The notes beneath the pieces were generated by a model that was given only the letters and a program-made list of their open reading frames with translations, searched no databases and was not told the origin of the DNA. DNA of 64,000 nucleotides. Source: Rhizobium mesoamericanum STM3625 (GTDB lineage Bacteria > Pseudomonadota > Alphaproteobacteria > Rhizobiales > Rhizobiaceae). Each line of letters starts with the position of its first letter. The first letter of the stretch is position 1. A program made the position numbers and the translations under genes. Below, piece after piece: positions 45,062 through 52,158 of this stretch. The stretch spans positions 2,729,673 to 2,793,672 of the forward strand of contig NZ_HF536772.1 of the NCBI RefSeq assembly GCF_000312665.1, written 5' to 3'.

Positions 45062-45454
45062 TCAGGTGCCGACGCCGATATCGGCCAGACGACCGAGGCA
45101 TGCCTCTTCGATGTTGTCGAGTTCGGCCAGGGTGTCGTCGATATCCTTGCGCTTCCGGCGCAGATCTTCCCGTTTCTCGTCGACGCGCTTCATCAGGAGC
45201 TTCAGCTGGCCCAACTCGCCCGGTGGCTCCTTGTAAACCTGAATGATCTCGCGGATTTCCGCGATGGTGAAGCCGATGCGTCGACCACGCAGAATCTCCT
45301 GGATCAGCCGGCGGTCTGCCGGACGGAACAACCGTGTGCGTCCACGCCGCTCGGGGTGGATCAAACCTTCGTCTTCATAGAACCGGAGTGTACGCGTCGA
45401 CACTCCAAACTCGCGCGTCAATTCGGTTATGCTATAGTACTTACTGACCGGCAT
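45062..45454 (-). CDS. MerR-family transcriptional regulator, LiuR-like
   Basis: A 130-residue regulator: N-terminal MerR helix-turn-helix (about residues 7-50; YSITELTREFGVSTRTLRFY, RRGRTRLF), then the dimerising coiled coil (about 75-118). There are no metal-binding cysteines of the MerR/CueR type. The closest pattern I know is LiuR of Pseudomonas, which controls branched-chain amino-acid catabolism (RGKRIGFSLAE-type helix; here RGRRIGFTIAEIREII). An inverted repeat with a central TACGTA lies 32-53 bases upstream of the start, so it is likely autoregulated. No catabolic genes adjoin it: mgtE precedes it on the same strand. A longer upstream reading overlaps mgtE and is rejected. Confidence 0.85.
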   Translation of the reverse strand: MPVSKYYSITELTREFGVSTRTLRFYEDEGLIHPERRGRTRLFRPADRRLIQEILRGRRIGFTIAEIREIIQVYKEPPGELGQLKLLMKRVDEKREDLRRKRKDIDDTLAELDNIEEACLGRLADIGVGT

Positions 45455-45485
45455 AGGCTCCCCACCATTAAGGCGGCCAATAATA

Positions 45486-45507
45486 TTGACTTTTACGTAA
45501 TAGTCAA
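45486..45507 (-). promoter_or_regulatory. Inverted-repeat operator and promoter of the MerR-type gene
   Basis: A 22-base nearly perfect palindrome with outer arms TTGAC / GTCAA and centre TACGTA, three bases between arm and centre on each side. On the minus strand the left arm TTGACT doubles as a -35 box, followed 16 bases later by TATTAT as a possible -10. An operator inside the spacer is the usual MerR arrangement, and the centre resembles LiuR-type sites. Confidence 0.6.
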
Positions 45508-45531
45508 TTTCTGCGGCGATACGCGGGCCGG

Positions 45532-46944
45532 CTAAATTCCGAACCACCATGTGGCGATGCCGAGAAAGGCAAAAAAGCCCGTGCAATCGGTTACCGTCGT
45601 GACAAAAACTGATGACGCTATGGCCGGGTCTGCTCCCACCTTATGCAACAGCAAAGGCAGCAGAATGCCGGCGAGAGCTGCCGCAAATAGGTTGATAATC
45701 ATCGCAGCGCCGATCACGAAGCCCAACTGATAGTCGTGAAACCATGTGGCTGCAATAACACCCATGATGACCGAGAAGAGAGCACCGTTGGCGACACCGA
45801 CTCCCGCCTCTCTACGGACGATGCGCCCTGCGTTATAGATGTCGAGGTCACCGGTCGCCAATGCGCGGACCGTAACGGTCATCGTCTGCGTGCCCGCATT
45901 GCCGCCCATCGACGCAACGATCGGCATTAGCACCGCGAGCGCGATCATCTTCTCGATCGATTCGTCAAACAACCCTATAACGCTTGCAGACAGCAAAGCC
46001 GTTCCGAGGTTGATCACCAGCCAGAGAAAGCGAGAGCGGACGGTCGAGAAAACATTGTCCGACAGCTCTTCGTCGCCGACACCGCCCAGACGCTTGATGT
46101 CTTCGTCGGCTTCCTCGTGAATGACGTCGACCACGTCATCGATCGTGAGCACACCGACCAGCCTGTCGTTCTCGTCGACGACGGCGGCGGAAAGAAGGTC
46201 GTACTGCTCAAAAAGCTGGGCCGCTTCTTCCTGGTCCATCTCCGCTGGGATCGGATGGTTTGTTTCCCGCATAATAGACTCGACCTTCGTCTGTCGCTTT
46301 GTACGAAGAATCTTGTCCAGATCGACGGCACCCAACAACTTGAATGTCGGGTCAATGACGAAGATCTGCGAAAAGGAGTACGGTAGGTCTTCCTCGTCGC
46401 GCATGTAGTCGATCGTCTGGCCGACCGTCCAAAACGGCGGCACCGCGACGAATTCCGTCTGCATACGGCGTCCAGCCGAGCTTTCCGGATAATCGAGCGC
46501 GCGCCGTAGTCGCACCCGTTCGGTAAACGGAAGCTGCGCAAGGATTTCTTCGCGGTCCTCGGTATCGAGGTCTTCGAGAATGTAGACAGCATCGTCCGAG
46601 TCGAGTTCGCCGATCGCCGCGGCAATCTGTTCGTTCGGCAACTGGTCGACGATCTCACGACGAATTGTTTCGTCGACCTCCGTCAGCGCCGTCATGTCGA
46701 ATTCGTCGCCAAGGAGACGAACAAGCGCGAGCCGTTGGTCTGGCTGCAGCGATTCGAGAAGATCGCCTATTTCAGATTCGTGCAGGCGAGCGACATGCAG
46801 GCGAAGGAAGATCGTATCGCGATCAGCGATGGCTGCGCCTACGAGCGCCAGGAAGTCGCCTCGCACGTTGCCGTCTTCGTCGTAGATATCGGCGTCGCCG
46901 CTGTCTGGCCGCGGGCGGACGAGCTCTTCTGCATCGTTCGTCAT
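45532..46944 (-). CDS. mgtE: Magnesium transporter MgtE
   Basis: A 470-residue magnesium channel or transporter. Layout: N-terminal acidic helical domain (about 25-160; ALVRLLGDEFDMTAL, the DSDDAVYILEDLD repeats), a CBS pair (about 165-285) that senses cytosolic Mg, a connecting helix, and five membrane segments (about 320-470) with the pore-lining ASMGGNAGTQTMTVTVR and an acidic residue before it. All parts needed for gating are present. The ATG follows GAGGGCGG; an 11-codon extension is possible. The MerR-type gene follows after 77 bases but has its own promoter. Confidence 0.95.
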   Translation of the reverse strand: MTNDAEELVRPRPDSGDADIYDEDGNVRGDFLALVGAAIADRDTIFLRLHVARLHESEIGDLLESLQPDQRLALVRLLGDEFDMTALTEVDETIRREIVDQLPNEQIAAAIGELDSDDAVYILEDLDTEDREEILAQLPFTERVRLRRALDYPESSAGRRMQTEFVAVPPFWTVGQTIDYMRDEEDLPYSFSQIFVIDPTFKLLGAVDLDKILRTKRQTKVESIMRETNHPIPAEMDQEEAAQLFEQYDLLSAAVVDENDRLVGVLTIDDVVDVIHEEADEDIKRLGGVGDEELSDNVFSTVRSRFLWLVINLGTALLSASVIGLFDESIEKMIALAVLMPIVASMGGNAGTQTMTVTVRALATGDLDIYNAGRIVRREAGVGVANGALFSVIMGVIAATWFHDYQLGFVIGAAMIINLFAAALAGILLPLLLHKVGADPAIASSVFVTTVTDCTGFFAFLGIATWWFGI

Positions 46945-47113
46945 GATTTGCCGCCCTCGCATCCGGTTGAAGTTCAACGATTAAGCGTCGAAATATAGGA
47001 GTTTTGTGCTAGCTGAAACCTCCAAGCCAGTCCAGCCGCAAACGCCGATCGCGTGGATGACAATGCGCGCGCGTAGCGACAGCTTCCGTGTAACTGAAAC
47101 CAGGATCCCCCCA

Positions 47114-47608
47114 GTGGCCGTCCGCCCCATATTGCAGTTTCCAAGCGTCGGTCTTAGAACCCCTTGCAAGCCCGTAGACGTCTTTGACGAGCAGTTGCAT
47201 CGGCTCGGGGATGACCTCCTGGAAACGATGCGAGCCGCGCCTGGAGTTGGCATCACAGCGGCGCATATCGGCGTCTTCCTTCGGCTCTTCGTGATCGAGC
47301 TGGACCGCGAAGAGGGCGCGTGTTTCTACGTCAATCCGGAGATCACTTTTGCTTCCAATCAAATGATTCGGCACGTCGAAGGGAGCGTTTCAATGCTCGG
47401 ATTGACCGACGAGGTCGAGAGGTCCAAAGCAATCCGAGTCCGTTACCGTGACCTGAACGGCGAGGAGTGCGAGGAAGAAGCAGAGGGCTTCCGCGCAGTC
47501 TGCATCCAGCACGAGATCGACCAGCTCGACGGTATCTTTTGGATACAACGCCTCTCCAGGCTGAAGCGCGAGCGACTGATCAAACGCTGGGATAAAGTCC
47601 GAAAATAA
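47114..47608 (+). CDS. Peptide deformylase-like protein lacking canonical metal ligands
   Basis: A 164-residue protein of the peptide deformylase fold. Family landmarks are recognisable but changed: motif 1 GVGITAAHIG ends in His51 where deformylases have the catalytic Gln; motif 2 EGSVS has Ser91 for the metal-binding Cys; motif 3 QHEIDQLDG keeps His133 and Glu134 but has Gln137 for the second metal-binding His. It is therefore unlikely to be a working deformylase. Similar degenerate copies are, as I recall, kept in several rhizobia. I chose the GTG giving MAVRPILQFP, the usual family start, with AGGA eight bases before; a GTG 36 codons earlier is open. Divergent from mgtE. Confidence 0.82.
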   Translation: MAVRPILQFPSVGLRTPCKPVDVFDEQLHRLGDDLLETMRAAPGVGITAAHIGVFLRLFVIELDREEGACFYVNPEITFASNQMIRHVEGSVSMLGLTDEVERSKAIRVRYRDLNGEECEEEAEGFRAVCIQHEIDQLDGIFWIQRLSRLKRERLIKRWDKVRK

Positions 47609-47857
47609 ACACTATTTTCCAGGGAATTATCTCTCCCGTTAGTTGCGTAAAGATCGACAAAGGCTGTCGCGGACTTAGAAACAAAGTTCCATCACGAAGG
47701 TGTCAAATTTGGTCGCGGTCCTGTGATTTCATTTGATAAAGTTACCGCGTCTGCATGATTTTCTGCCCGCATTCTTGCCGCAATTCGAGAGCGAACTCAC
47801 CTTTGCCGGAGGGTTTGGTATCGTTGTCACCGCAACGAAGAATTGAGGATATCTGCC

Positions 47858-48226
47858 ATGCGCTTCAAATTTGCTGCCGCCACTTCCATTCTCGCCTTCG
47901 GCCTTGCAAGTGCGGCCTTCGCCCAACAGCAGTACTCGAATGACTACGGTAACGACAGCGACGGGTTTGCGCCCGTCCAGACAGCGCCTAAGAAGCCGGT
48001 TCACTATGTCAATCGCAAGGCACCGGAATATTCCGACGACTACACGAACGACAGCGATGGATTCGCCCCGAGCCGGATGTCTCCTTCCGTTGACAAGATG
48101 ACAACGGCCAGCATCAAGCCCCTACCCGACTGCGACTACATGAAGACGAACTCTAAAGTGCATACGGCCGGTGGAGATAGCGGAGCATCACATACGGACG
48201 CCTGCCGTGACGTCGGTGACAAATAG
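47858..48226 (+). CDS. Exported repeat-containing hypothetical protein
   Basis: A 122-residue secreted protein of unknown function. The signal peptide is about residues 1-22 (FAAATSILAFGLASAAFA). The mature part carries two copies of a 14-residue motif, YSNDYGNDSDGFAP and YSDDYTNDSDGFAP, 34 residues apart, separated by a Pro/Lys-rich linker (TAPKKPVHYVNRKAP). The motif is acidic and aromatic and could bind calcium or cell-wall polymers (inference). Two Cys near the end (LPDCDYM, TDACRDV) may form a disulfide. GAGGA precedes the ATG. A strong hairpin follows the stop. Confidence 0.7.
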   Translation: MRFKFAAATSILAFGLASAAFAQQQYSNDYGNDSDGFAPVQTAPKKPVHYVNRKAPEYSDDYTNDSDGFAPSRMSPSVDKMTTASIKPLPDCDYMKTNSKVHTAGGDSGASHTDACRDVGDK

Positions 48227-48234
48227 AATTTACT

Positions 48235-48268
48235 CCCAAGGGCCGGTCATCCGGCCCTTGGGGCTTTC
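48235..48268. terminator. Strong hairpin between convergent genes
   Basis: A perfect 12-bp stem (CCCAAGGGCCGG / CCGGCCCTTGGG) with a four-base loop lies between the repeat-protein gene and lipB, which converge. The plus side is followed by GGCTTTC; neither side has a long U-tract. Probably a shared terminator. Confidence 0.65.
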
Positions 48269-48285
48269 GTCGCGAAGCCTTGGTA

Positions 48286-49005
48286 TCAGCGATCGCTGAC
48301 CGTCTTGCCAAAGACCGATTCGAATGCTTGCCGAAGAGGAATATCGACGTCAGCCATCACAACCGGGAGGCCGAGATCGACGAGGCTCGTGACGCCATAG
48401 GCGGAAATTCCGCACGGGACGATTCCGCTGAAGTGATCGAGATCAGGTTCGACGTTCAGTGACAGCCCGTGAAAGGTCACCCACTTCCGCAACCGGATGC
48501 CCAACGCGGCGATCTTGTCTTCTGCCATCGTACCATCGGGCAGAGCTGCCTTTTCAGGTCTTCGCACCCAGACGCCAACGCGGTCCTCGCGCCGCTCGCC
48601 GCGGACGTTCATCGAATCAAGCGTTCGGATAATCACCTCTTCGAGCGCGGTGACAAATGCCCGCACGTCCTGGCGTCTGCGCCTCAGGTCCAGCATGACG
48701 TATGCAACACGCTGGCCAGGGCCGTGATAGGTATATTCGCCACCGCGTCCCGTCGCGAAGACCGGGAACCGATCAGGCTGTACAAGGTCTTTGGCGTCGG
48801 CGCTGGTTCCGGCAGTGTAAAGAGGCGGATGTTCGACGAGCCAGACGAGCTCGTCGCCGCCCTCGCCAATCGCGGCGACCTCGCGCTCCATGTTTTCCAC
48901 AGCCTCTTGATAAGGTACGAGGCCATCAGCGATGCGCCATCGGATCGGCCGTGAGCCTTCCCGTGGCAACATGGAGTATTCGAGATCTGTGCGTAGCATG
49001 GCCAT
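48286..49005 (-). CDS. lipB: Lipoyl(octanoyl) transferase
   Basis: Moves octanoyl from acyl carrier protein to the lipoyl domains of 2-oxoacid dehydrogenases and the glycine cleavage system. The 239-residue enzyme shows [11 protein letters not shown], the [13 protein letters not shown] block, the catalytic Lys in [14 protein letters not shown] and the acyl-binding Cys in GIVPCGI. Length fits alphaproteobacterial LipB. The start chosen ([17 protein letters not shown]) is the first ATG in the open frame and agrees with the family. lipA is not in this window. Confidence 0.95.
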   Translation of the reverse strand: MAMLRTDLEYSMLPREGSRPIRWRIADGLVPYQEAVENMEREVAAIGEGGDELVWLVEHPPLYTAGTSADAKDLVQPDRFPVFATGRGGEYTYHGPGQRVAYVMLDLRRRRQDVRAFVTALEEVIIRTLDSMNVRGERREDRVGVWVRRPEKAALPDGTMAEDKIAALGIRLRKWVTFHGLSLNVEPDLDHFSGIVPCGISAYGVTSLVDLGLPVVMADVDIPLRQAFESVFGKTVSDR

Positions 49006-49112
49006 TCCTTGTCGCCGCCGCTCGATAGGTAGCGTTGCGGAGCTCTATATGGCCCCGTTTCACAGGCGATTCAAATGCTGTGATTTCTTTTGAAAAAATC
49101 TGTCATATCGCC

Positions 49113-49141
49113 CTTGTGTACCCCAAACGCTTTTGCTACAT
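49113..49141 (+). promoter_or_regulatory. Promoter of the tRNA-Leu gene
   Basis: CTTGTG, exactly 17 bases, CTACAT: one mismatch in the -35 and one in the -10 box against the alphaproteobacterial CTTGAC-N17-CTATAT consensus, ending 36 bases before the mature tRNA. Confidence 0.65.
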
Positions 49142-49177
49142 GCTGCCCCGCCGGCACAAATCGGCACCTACCACGAT

Positions 49178-49262
49178 GCGGTCGTGGCGGAATTGGTAGA
49201 CGCGCAGCGTTGAGGTCGCTGTGGGGCAACCCGTGGAAGTTCGAGTCTTCTCGACCGCACCA
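49178..49262 (+). tRNA. tRNA-Leu (anticodon GAG), CCA encoded
   Basis: An 85-base class II tRNA. The acceptor stem GCGGTCG pairs perfectly with CGACCGC, followed by discriminator A and an encoded CCA. The anticodon arm has stem CAGCG/CGCTG and loop TTGAGGT, so the anticodon is GAG, reading CUC and CUU. A long variable arm (TGGGGCAACCCG region) and GTTCGAGTC in the T arm are as expected for leucine. A promoter-like site precedes it. Confidence 0.96.
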
Positions 49263-49687
49263 TCTCACTTACATTGGTGAGGCAATCAATCTTTATTGGC
49301 TTTCAGCGCCTTGCGTCGCCCTCTTGTTACAAAGGGTGCTACAAACGCGCCAGCTGACATCAAGCAAGCGCACAAGCTGACCTATGATATCCCAACGGGA
49401 ACGCCTCCTTAGACCTCGGCTAAGCCTGGATGTTGCCAAAGCGGAGCTGAGAGACTGGTATGCGGCCATCTTGCAACGGGTCGGTTCTCTCAGGACATCG
49501 GCAGCTCGTGAGAGCATCCGGCTCACGCCTCCACAGATCATCGCCCCAGTGGCAAATGGTGTGTGGATGGTTCATCGCTCAGCACGATAAGACTTCAGGA
49601 CTAAGGCGACAGTAATTCTCTTCGATATTGCAGCTTGCCAAAGAATTAGCAAATGCCGATACCCTCCTCGGTTGTTGGAGGGTCGCA
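49263..49687. other. Gene-poor stretch immediately 3' of tRNA-Leu
   Basis: Frames are short and without recognised family; one (49384-49590, plus) has AKAELRDWYAAILQR but no ribosome site. tRNA 3' ends are common integration points for mobile elements, so this could be a decayed island edge. I found no direct repeat of the tRNA 3' end further right in the window. Confidence 0.35.
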
Positions 49688-49960
49688 ATGCAATACGTGA
49701 TGGCTGCCGTGGTCGGCGCGGGTATCGGCTTCCTCGCTTTCTGTTTATTTGCGCCGTTGCTCCAGAGTATGCGCCTTCCCGCACCGAGGCAGTCCAGCGC
49801 GTCAGAGGCTGAACGTCGGTTCCGTGCAGTCTTCTCGATCATGAGCGAAGGGCAGCGACAGTCTCTCATTGACTATCACATACAGAAGTTGGGCTGTAGC
49901 CGAGAGCAGGCCATGCGGTATGCGGTCGAAGACCGAGAATGTGACAGCCATCGGTGGTAA
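49688..49960 (+). CDS. Hypothetical protein with N-terminal membrane segment, 90 aa
   Basis: Function unknown. An N-terminal hydrophobic segment (about residues 2-26, VMAAVVGAGIGFLAFCLFAPLL) could anchor the protein or serve as a signal; the rest is a soluble helical part with ERRFRAVFSIMSEGQRQSLIDYH and CSREQAMRYAVEDRECD. The start chosen follows a good GGAGG about nine bases upstream; a 20-codon extension does not. It stands alone in the gene-poor tract after tRNA-Leu. Confidence 0.6.
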   Translation: MQYVMAAVVGAGIGFLAFCLFAPLLQSMRLPAPRQSSASEAERRFRAVFSIMSEGQRQSLIDYHIQKLGCSREQAMRYAVEDRECDSHRW

Positions 49961-50341
49961 CTCAGGCCATGGCGGTAGCCGTGCTCTACCCGTTGCCGAT
50001 GATCTTGCTTGCCTGATGCTCTGGGACGCCGCGCTAAGGCTCCTTCACCGCCCCCTTATCATCCGCTGACTTCTCCTCGGCGTGTCGCCGGCGCTCTGCC
50101 TCTTGGTCTTCTGCGCATGCCTACCCATTTCCTTCAATCGAACTGAATCGACAGCCTGGGCGCGCAGTGGGACAATCTACACTCTCGGAGGAGGACATCA
50201 CCAGCCATTGATGGCCCTCGATAGTCGAAGTCCAAGAGCGTTGTTCCAATCGCCGAACGGCATCCGTTAGTGGGTCTTCGACCCTTCACCCAAACCGTGA
50301 CTTTTTGTATAGGGCCTTGGACCTGATATAGAATCTTACCG
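49961..50341. other. Gap upstream of the DMT transporter gene
   Basis: No gene is convincing. On the minus strand near 50060-50130 a short piece reads DQEAERRRHAEEKSADD, like the end of a charged protein in a frame closed by stops, suggesting debris of a small gene. No repeat or RNA gene is recognised. Confidence 0.35.
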
Positions 50342-51268
50342 ATGCGCAATCCTCCCGAACATCATAATCCTCTCCAGGGAATGGCCCTGATGGCGGGCGC
50401 CATGCTGGTGCTGCCGGCGATGGATGCAATCGCGAAATACATGGCGACCTTCGAGGCGATGTCGCCAGGCCAGGTGACATTCTACCGGTTCTTCTTCCAG
50501 CTCGTCTGCACGCTGCCGTTTCTATTCCTGATTTTCGGCCGCAAGGCTCTACACGCCAAACGGCCCTGGATGAATCTGTTGCGCGGAGTTCTTCACGGTG
50601 CTGCGAGCCTGCTCTTCTTCGTTGCGGTGAAATACATGCCGCTCGCGGACGTGTTCGCGATTTATTTCGTCGAGCCGCTCATGCTCACTGCGCTTTCGGC
50701 GATCTTCCTCGGTGACAGAGTCGGTTGGCGTCGGTGGATGGCGATCTTCGTCGGTTTCGGCGGCGCGATGATCGTCATCCAGCCGAGCTACGAAATCTTT
50801 GGCCTGAAAGCGCTCCTGCCCGTTTTCTGTGCGTTTCTCTATTCGCTTTATCTCTTTTTGAACCGGGCAATCGGCAATGCCGATTCGCCGCTGACGATGC
50901 AGACGATGGCAGGCATTGGCGGCACGGCCTTCATGGCGGCGGCACTGATCGTGGGCAATGGGCTCGGAGTCGGTGATTTTCACCTCTCCTTGCCGTCCTC
51001 CGCGCTGGCGCTCGCGTTGCTGCTGATCCTTGGGACGATTTCGGGCTATGCCCATATGATCATCGTACGAGCTTTCCGGCTGGCACCGTTATCGCTGCTT
51101 GCACCCTTCCAGTATTTCGAGATCATCTCCGCAACGGTGCTCGGCTACGCACTGTTCGGCGACTTTCCGAACCTTTCGAAGTGGATCGGCATCTTGATCA
51201 TCGTTGCGTCCGGTCTCTTCATCATCTGGCGGGAACGCGTGCAGGCGCGATCGCTAAAATCGTCGTGA
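50342..51268 (+). CDS. EamA-type drug/metabolite (DMT) transporter
   Basis: A 308-residue inner-membrane protein with ten predicted membrane segments arranged as two EamA repeats (about residues 8-140 and 150-290), the layout of the DMT superfamily. Readable landmarks are YRFFFQLVCTLPFLF in repeat one, AIYFVEPLMLTALSAIFLGDRVGWRRW at its end, and PFQYFEIISATVLGYALFGDFP in repeat two. Substrate is unknown; relatives export amino acids, nucleosides or drugs. The upstream ribosome site is weak. It is not in an obvious operon. Confidence 0.88.
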   Translation: MRNPPEHHNPLQGMALMAGAMLVLPAMDAIAKYMATFEAMSPGQVTFYRFFFQLVCTLPFLFLIFGRKALHAKRPWMNLLRGVLHGAASLLFFVAVKYMPLADVFAIYFVEPLMLTALSAIFLGDRVGWRRWMAIFVGFGGAMIVIQPSYEIFGLKALLPVFCAFLYSLYLFLNRAIGNADSPLTMQTMAGIGGTAFMAAALIVGNGLGVGDFHLSLPSSALALALLLILGTISGYAHMIIVRAFRLAPLSLLAPFQYFEIISATVLGYALFGDFPNLSKWIGILIIVASGLFIIWRERVQARSLKSS

Positions 51269-51365
51269 CTGATTGAGCGCGCCGTTAACACTGCTTATTG
51301 AGGGATCATCAATTCGCTCGCGGTAGAAGGGCCTTCGGCCTCATGATGAGGTCTGGAGATAAAAG

Positions 51366-52073
51366 ATGAGCGAATTCCGTCTCGCGTTTCCGGCATGTGT
51401 GATTGCCGGGAAGCATCGGCTGACGGCCGAAGATATCAGTCTGCTGCGCAAGCACACCTTCCCGGAAGGGATACGGACCTCGGACGACGTGGTCGCCATG
51501 CTGGCGCTGAACAATTCTTGCCCAGAGAAATGCCCGGAGTGGAGCTCCTTTTTCGTTGAGCAGCTCGCGGATTTCATCGTCAACTATACCTACCCTCAAG
51601 GATCGCTCGACGAGATAAACGTGGCCTGGCTTATACGCATGGTCTCAACCGCCGGCGTAGTCAATTCAGCCCTGGAGCTCGAATTGGTTTTGCATGCGAT
51701 GGAGATCTCCGCGAATGTGCCGGATGAGCTGCGCGCCTTCGCACTCGACCAGCTGCGTCTCGCGTTGGGCGAAGACATTGGCGGCTACAAGCTGTTGCGC
51801 GCGGTCGATCGCAAGGGCATCAGCCGCCAGGACATCGACTATGTGATGCGGGTTTTGCGTGGGATAAGCGATGGCGGTGTCATCCATGCTCCGCCTCTCA
51901 CTTGGAGCGTCCTGATGCAAATCGCCGAGGAAACGCTCCCGGCCGGAAATCATCCGCGTTGGGCTGACATCCTCTCGGCGCTCCAGCTCGTGGAATATGC
52001 CACAGTCCCTCGGCGCAGCCGTTGGCTGAGGATCGTTGACGACAACTTCGGAAACGAAACCGCCGTCGCCTGA
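51366..52073 (+). CDS. Hypothetical protein, 235 aa
   Basis: I do not recognise a named family. It is a soluble, mostly helical protein without signal peptide: MSEFRLAFPACVIAGKHRLTAED (read in parts), then NNSCPEKCPEWSSFFVEQL, IDYVMRVLRGISDGG and a C-terminal RWADILSALQLVEYATVPRR. CPEKC is the only Cys pair. The TEDISLLR...FPEG start and WSSFFVEQLADFIV repeat-like segments recall EF-hand-like or tellurite-resistance-type helical proteins, but not convincingly. It lies 85 bases before pccA on the same strand. Confidence 0.7.
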   Translation: MSEFRLAFPACVIAGKHRLTAEDISLLRKHTFPEGIRTSDDVVAMLALNNSCPEKCPEWSSFFVEQLADFIVNYTYPQGSLDEINVAWLIRMVSTAGVVNSALELELVLHAMEISANVPDELRAFALDQLRLALGEDIGGYKLLRAVDRKGISRQDIDYVMRVLRGISDGGVIHAPPLTWSVLMQIAEETLPAGNHPRWADILSALQLVEYATVPRRSRWLRIVDDNFGNETAVA

Positions 52074-52158
52074 CGCCCGTCGATATTCTTTCCGCTGATT
52101 GTGCGTGCCGGGATTTTATGCGTAAAACTCCGGAACGCATGTTTTGGGTGGAGTCTTC

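Noticed and set aside
45455..45586. N-terminal extension of the MerR regulator into mgtE
   Set aside because: It would place the operator inside the coding region and adds residues outside the MerR fold.
49071..49268. Minus-strand 65-aa frame across tRNA-Leu (start MRWCGREDSNFHG)
   Set aside because: It is the reverse complement of the tRNA; this kind of peptide is a well-known annotation artefact over tRNA-Leu genes.
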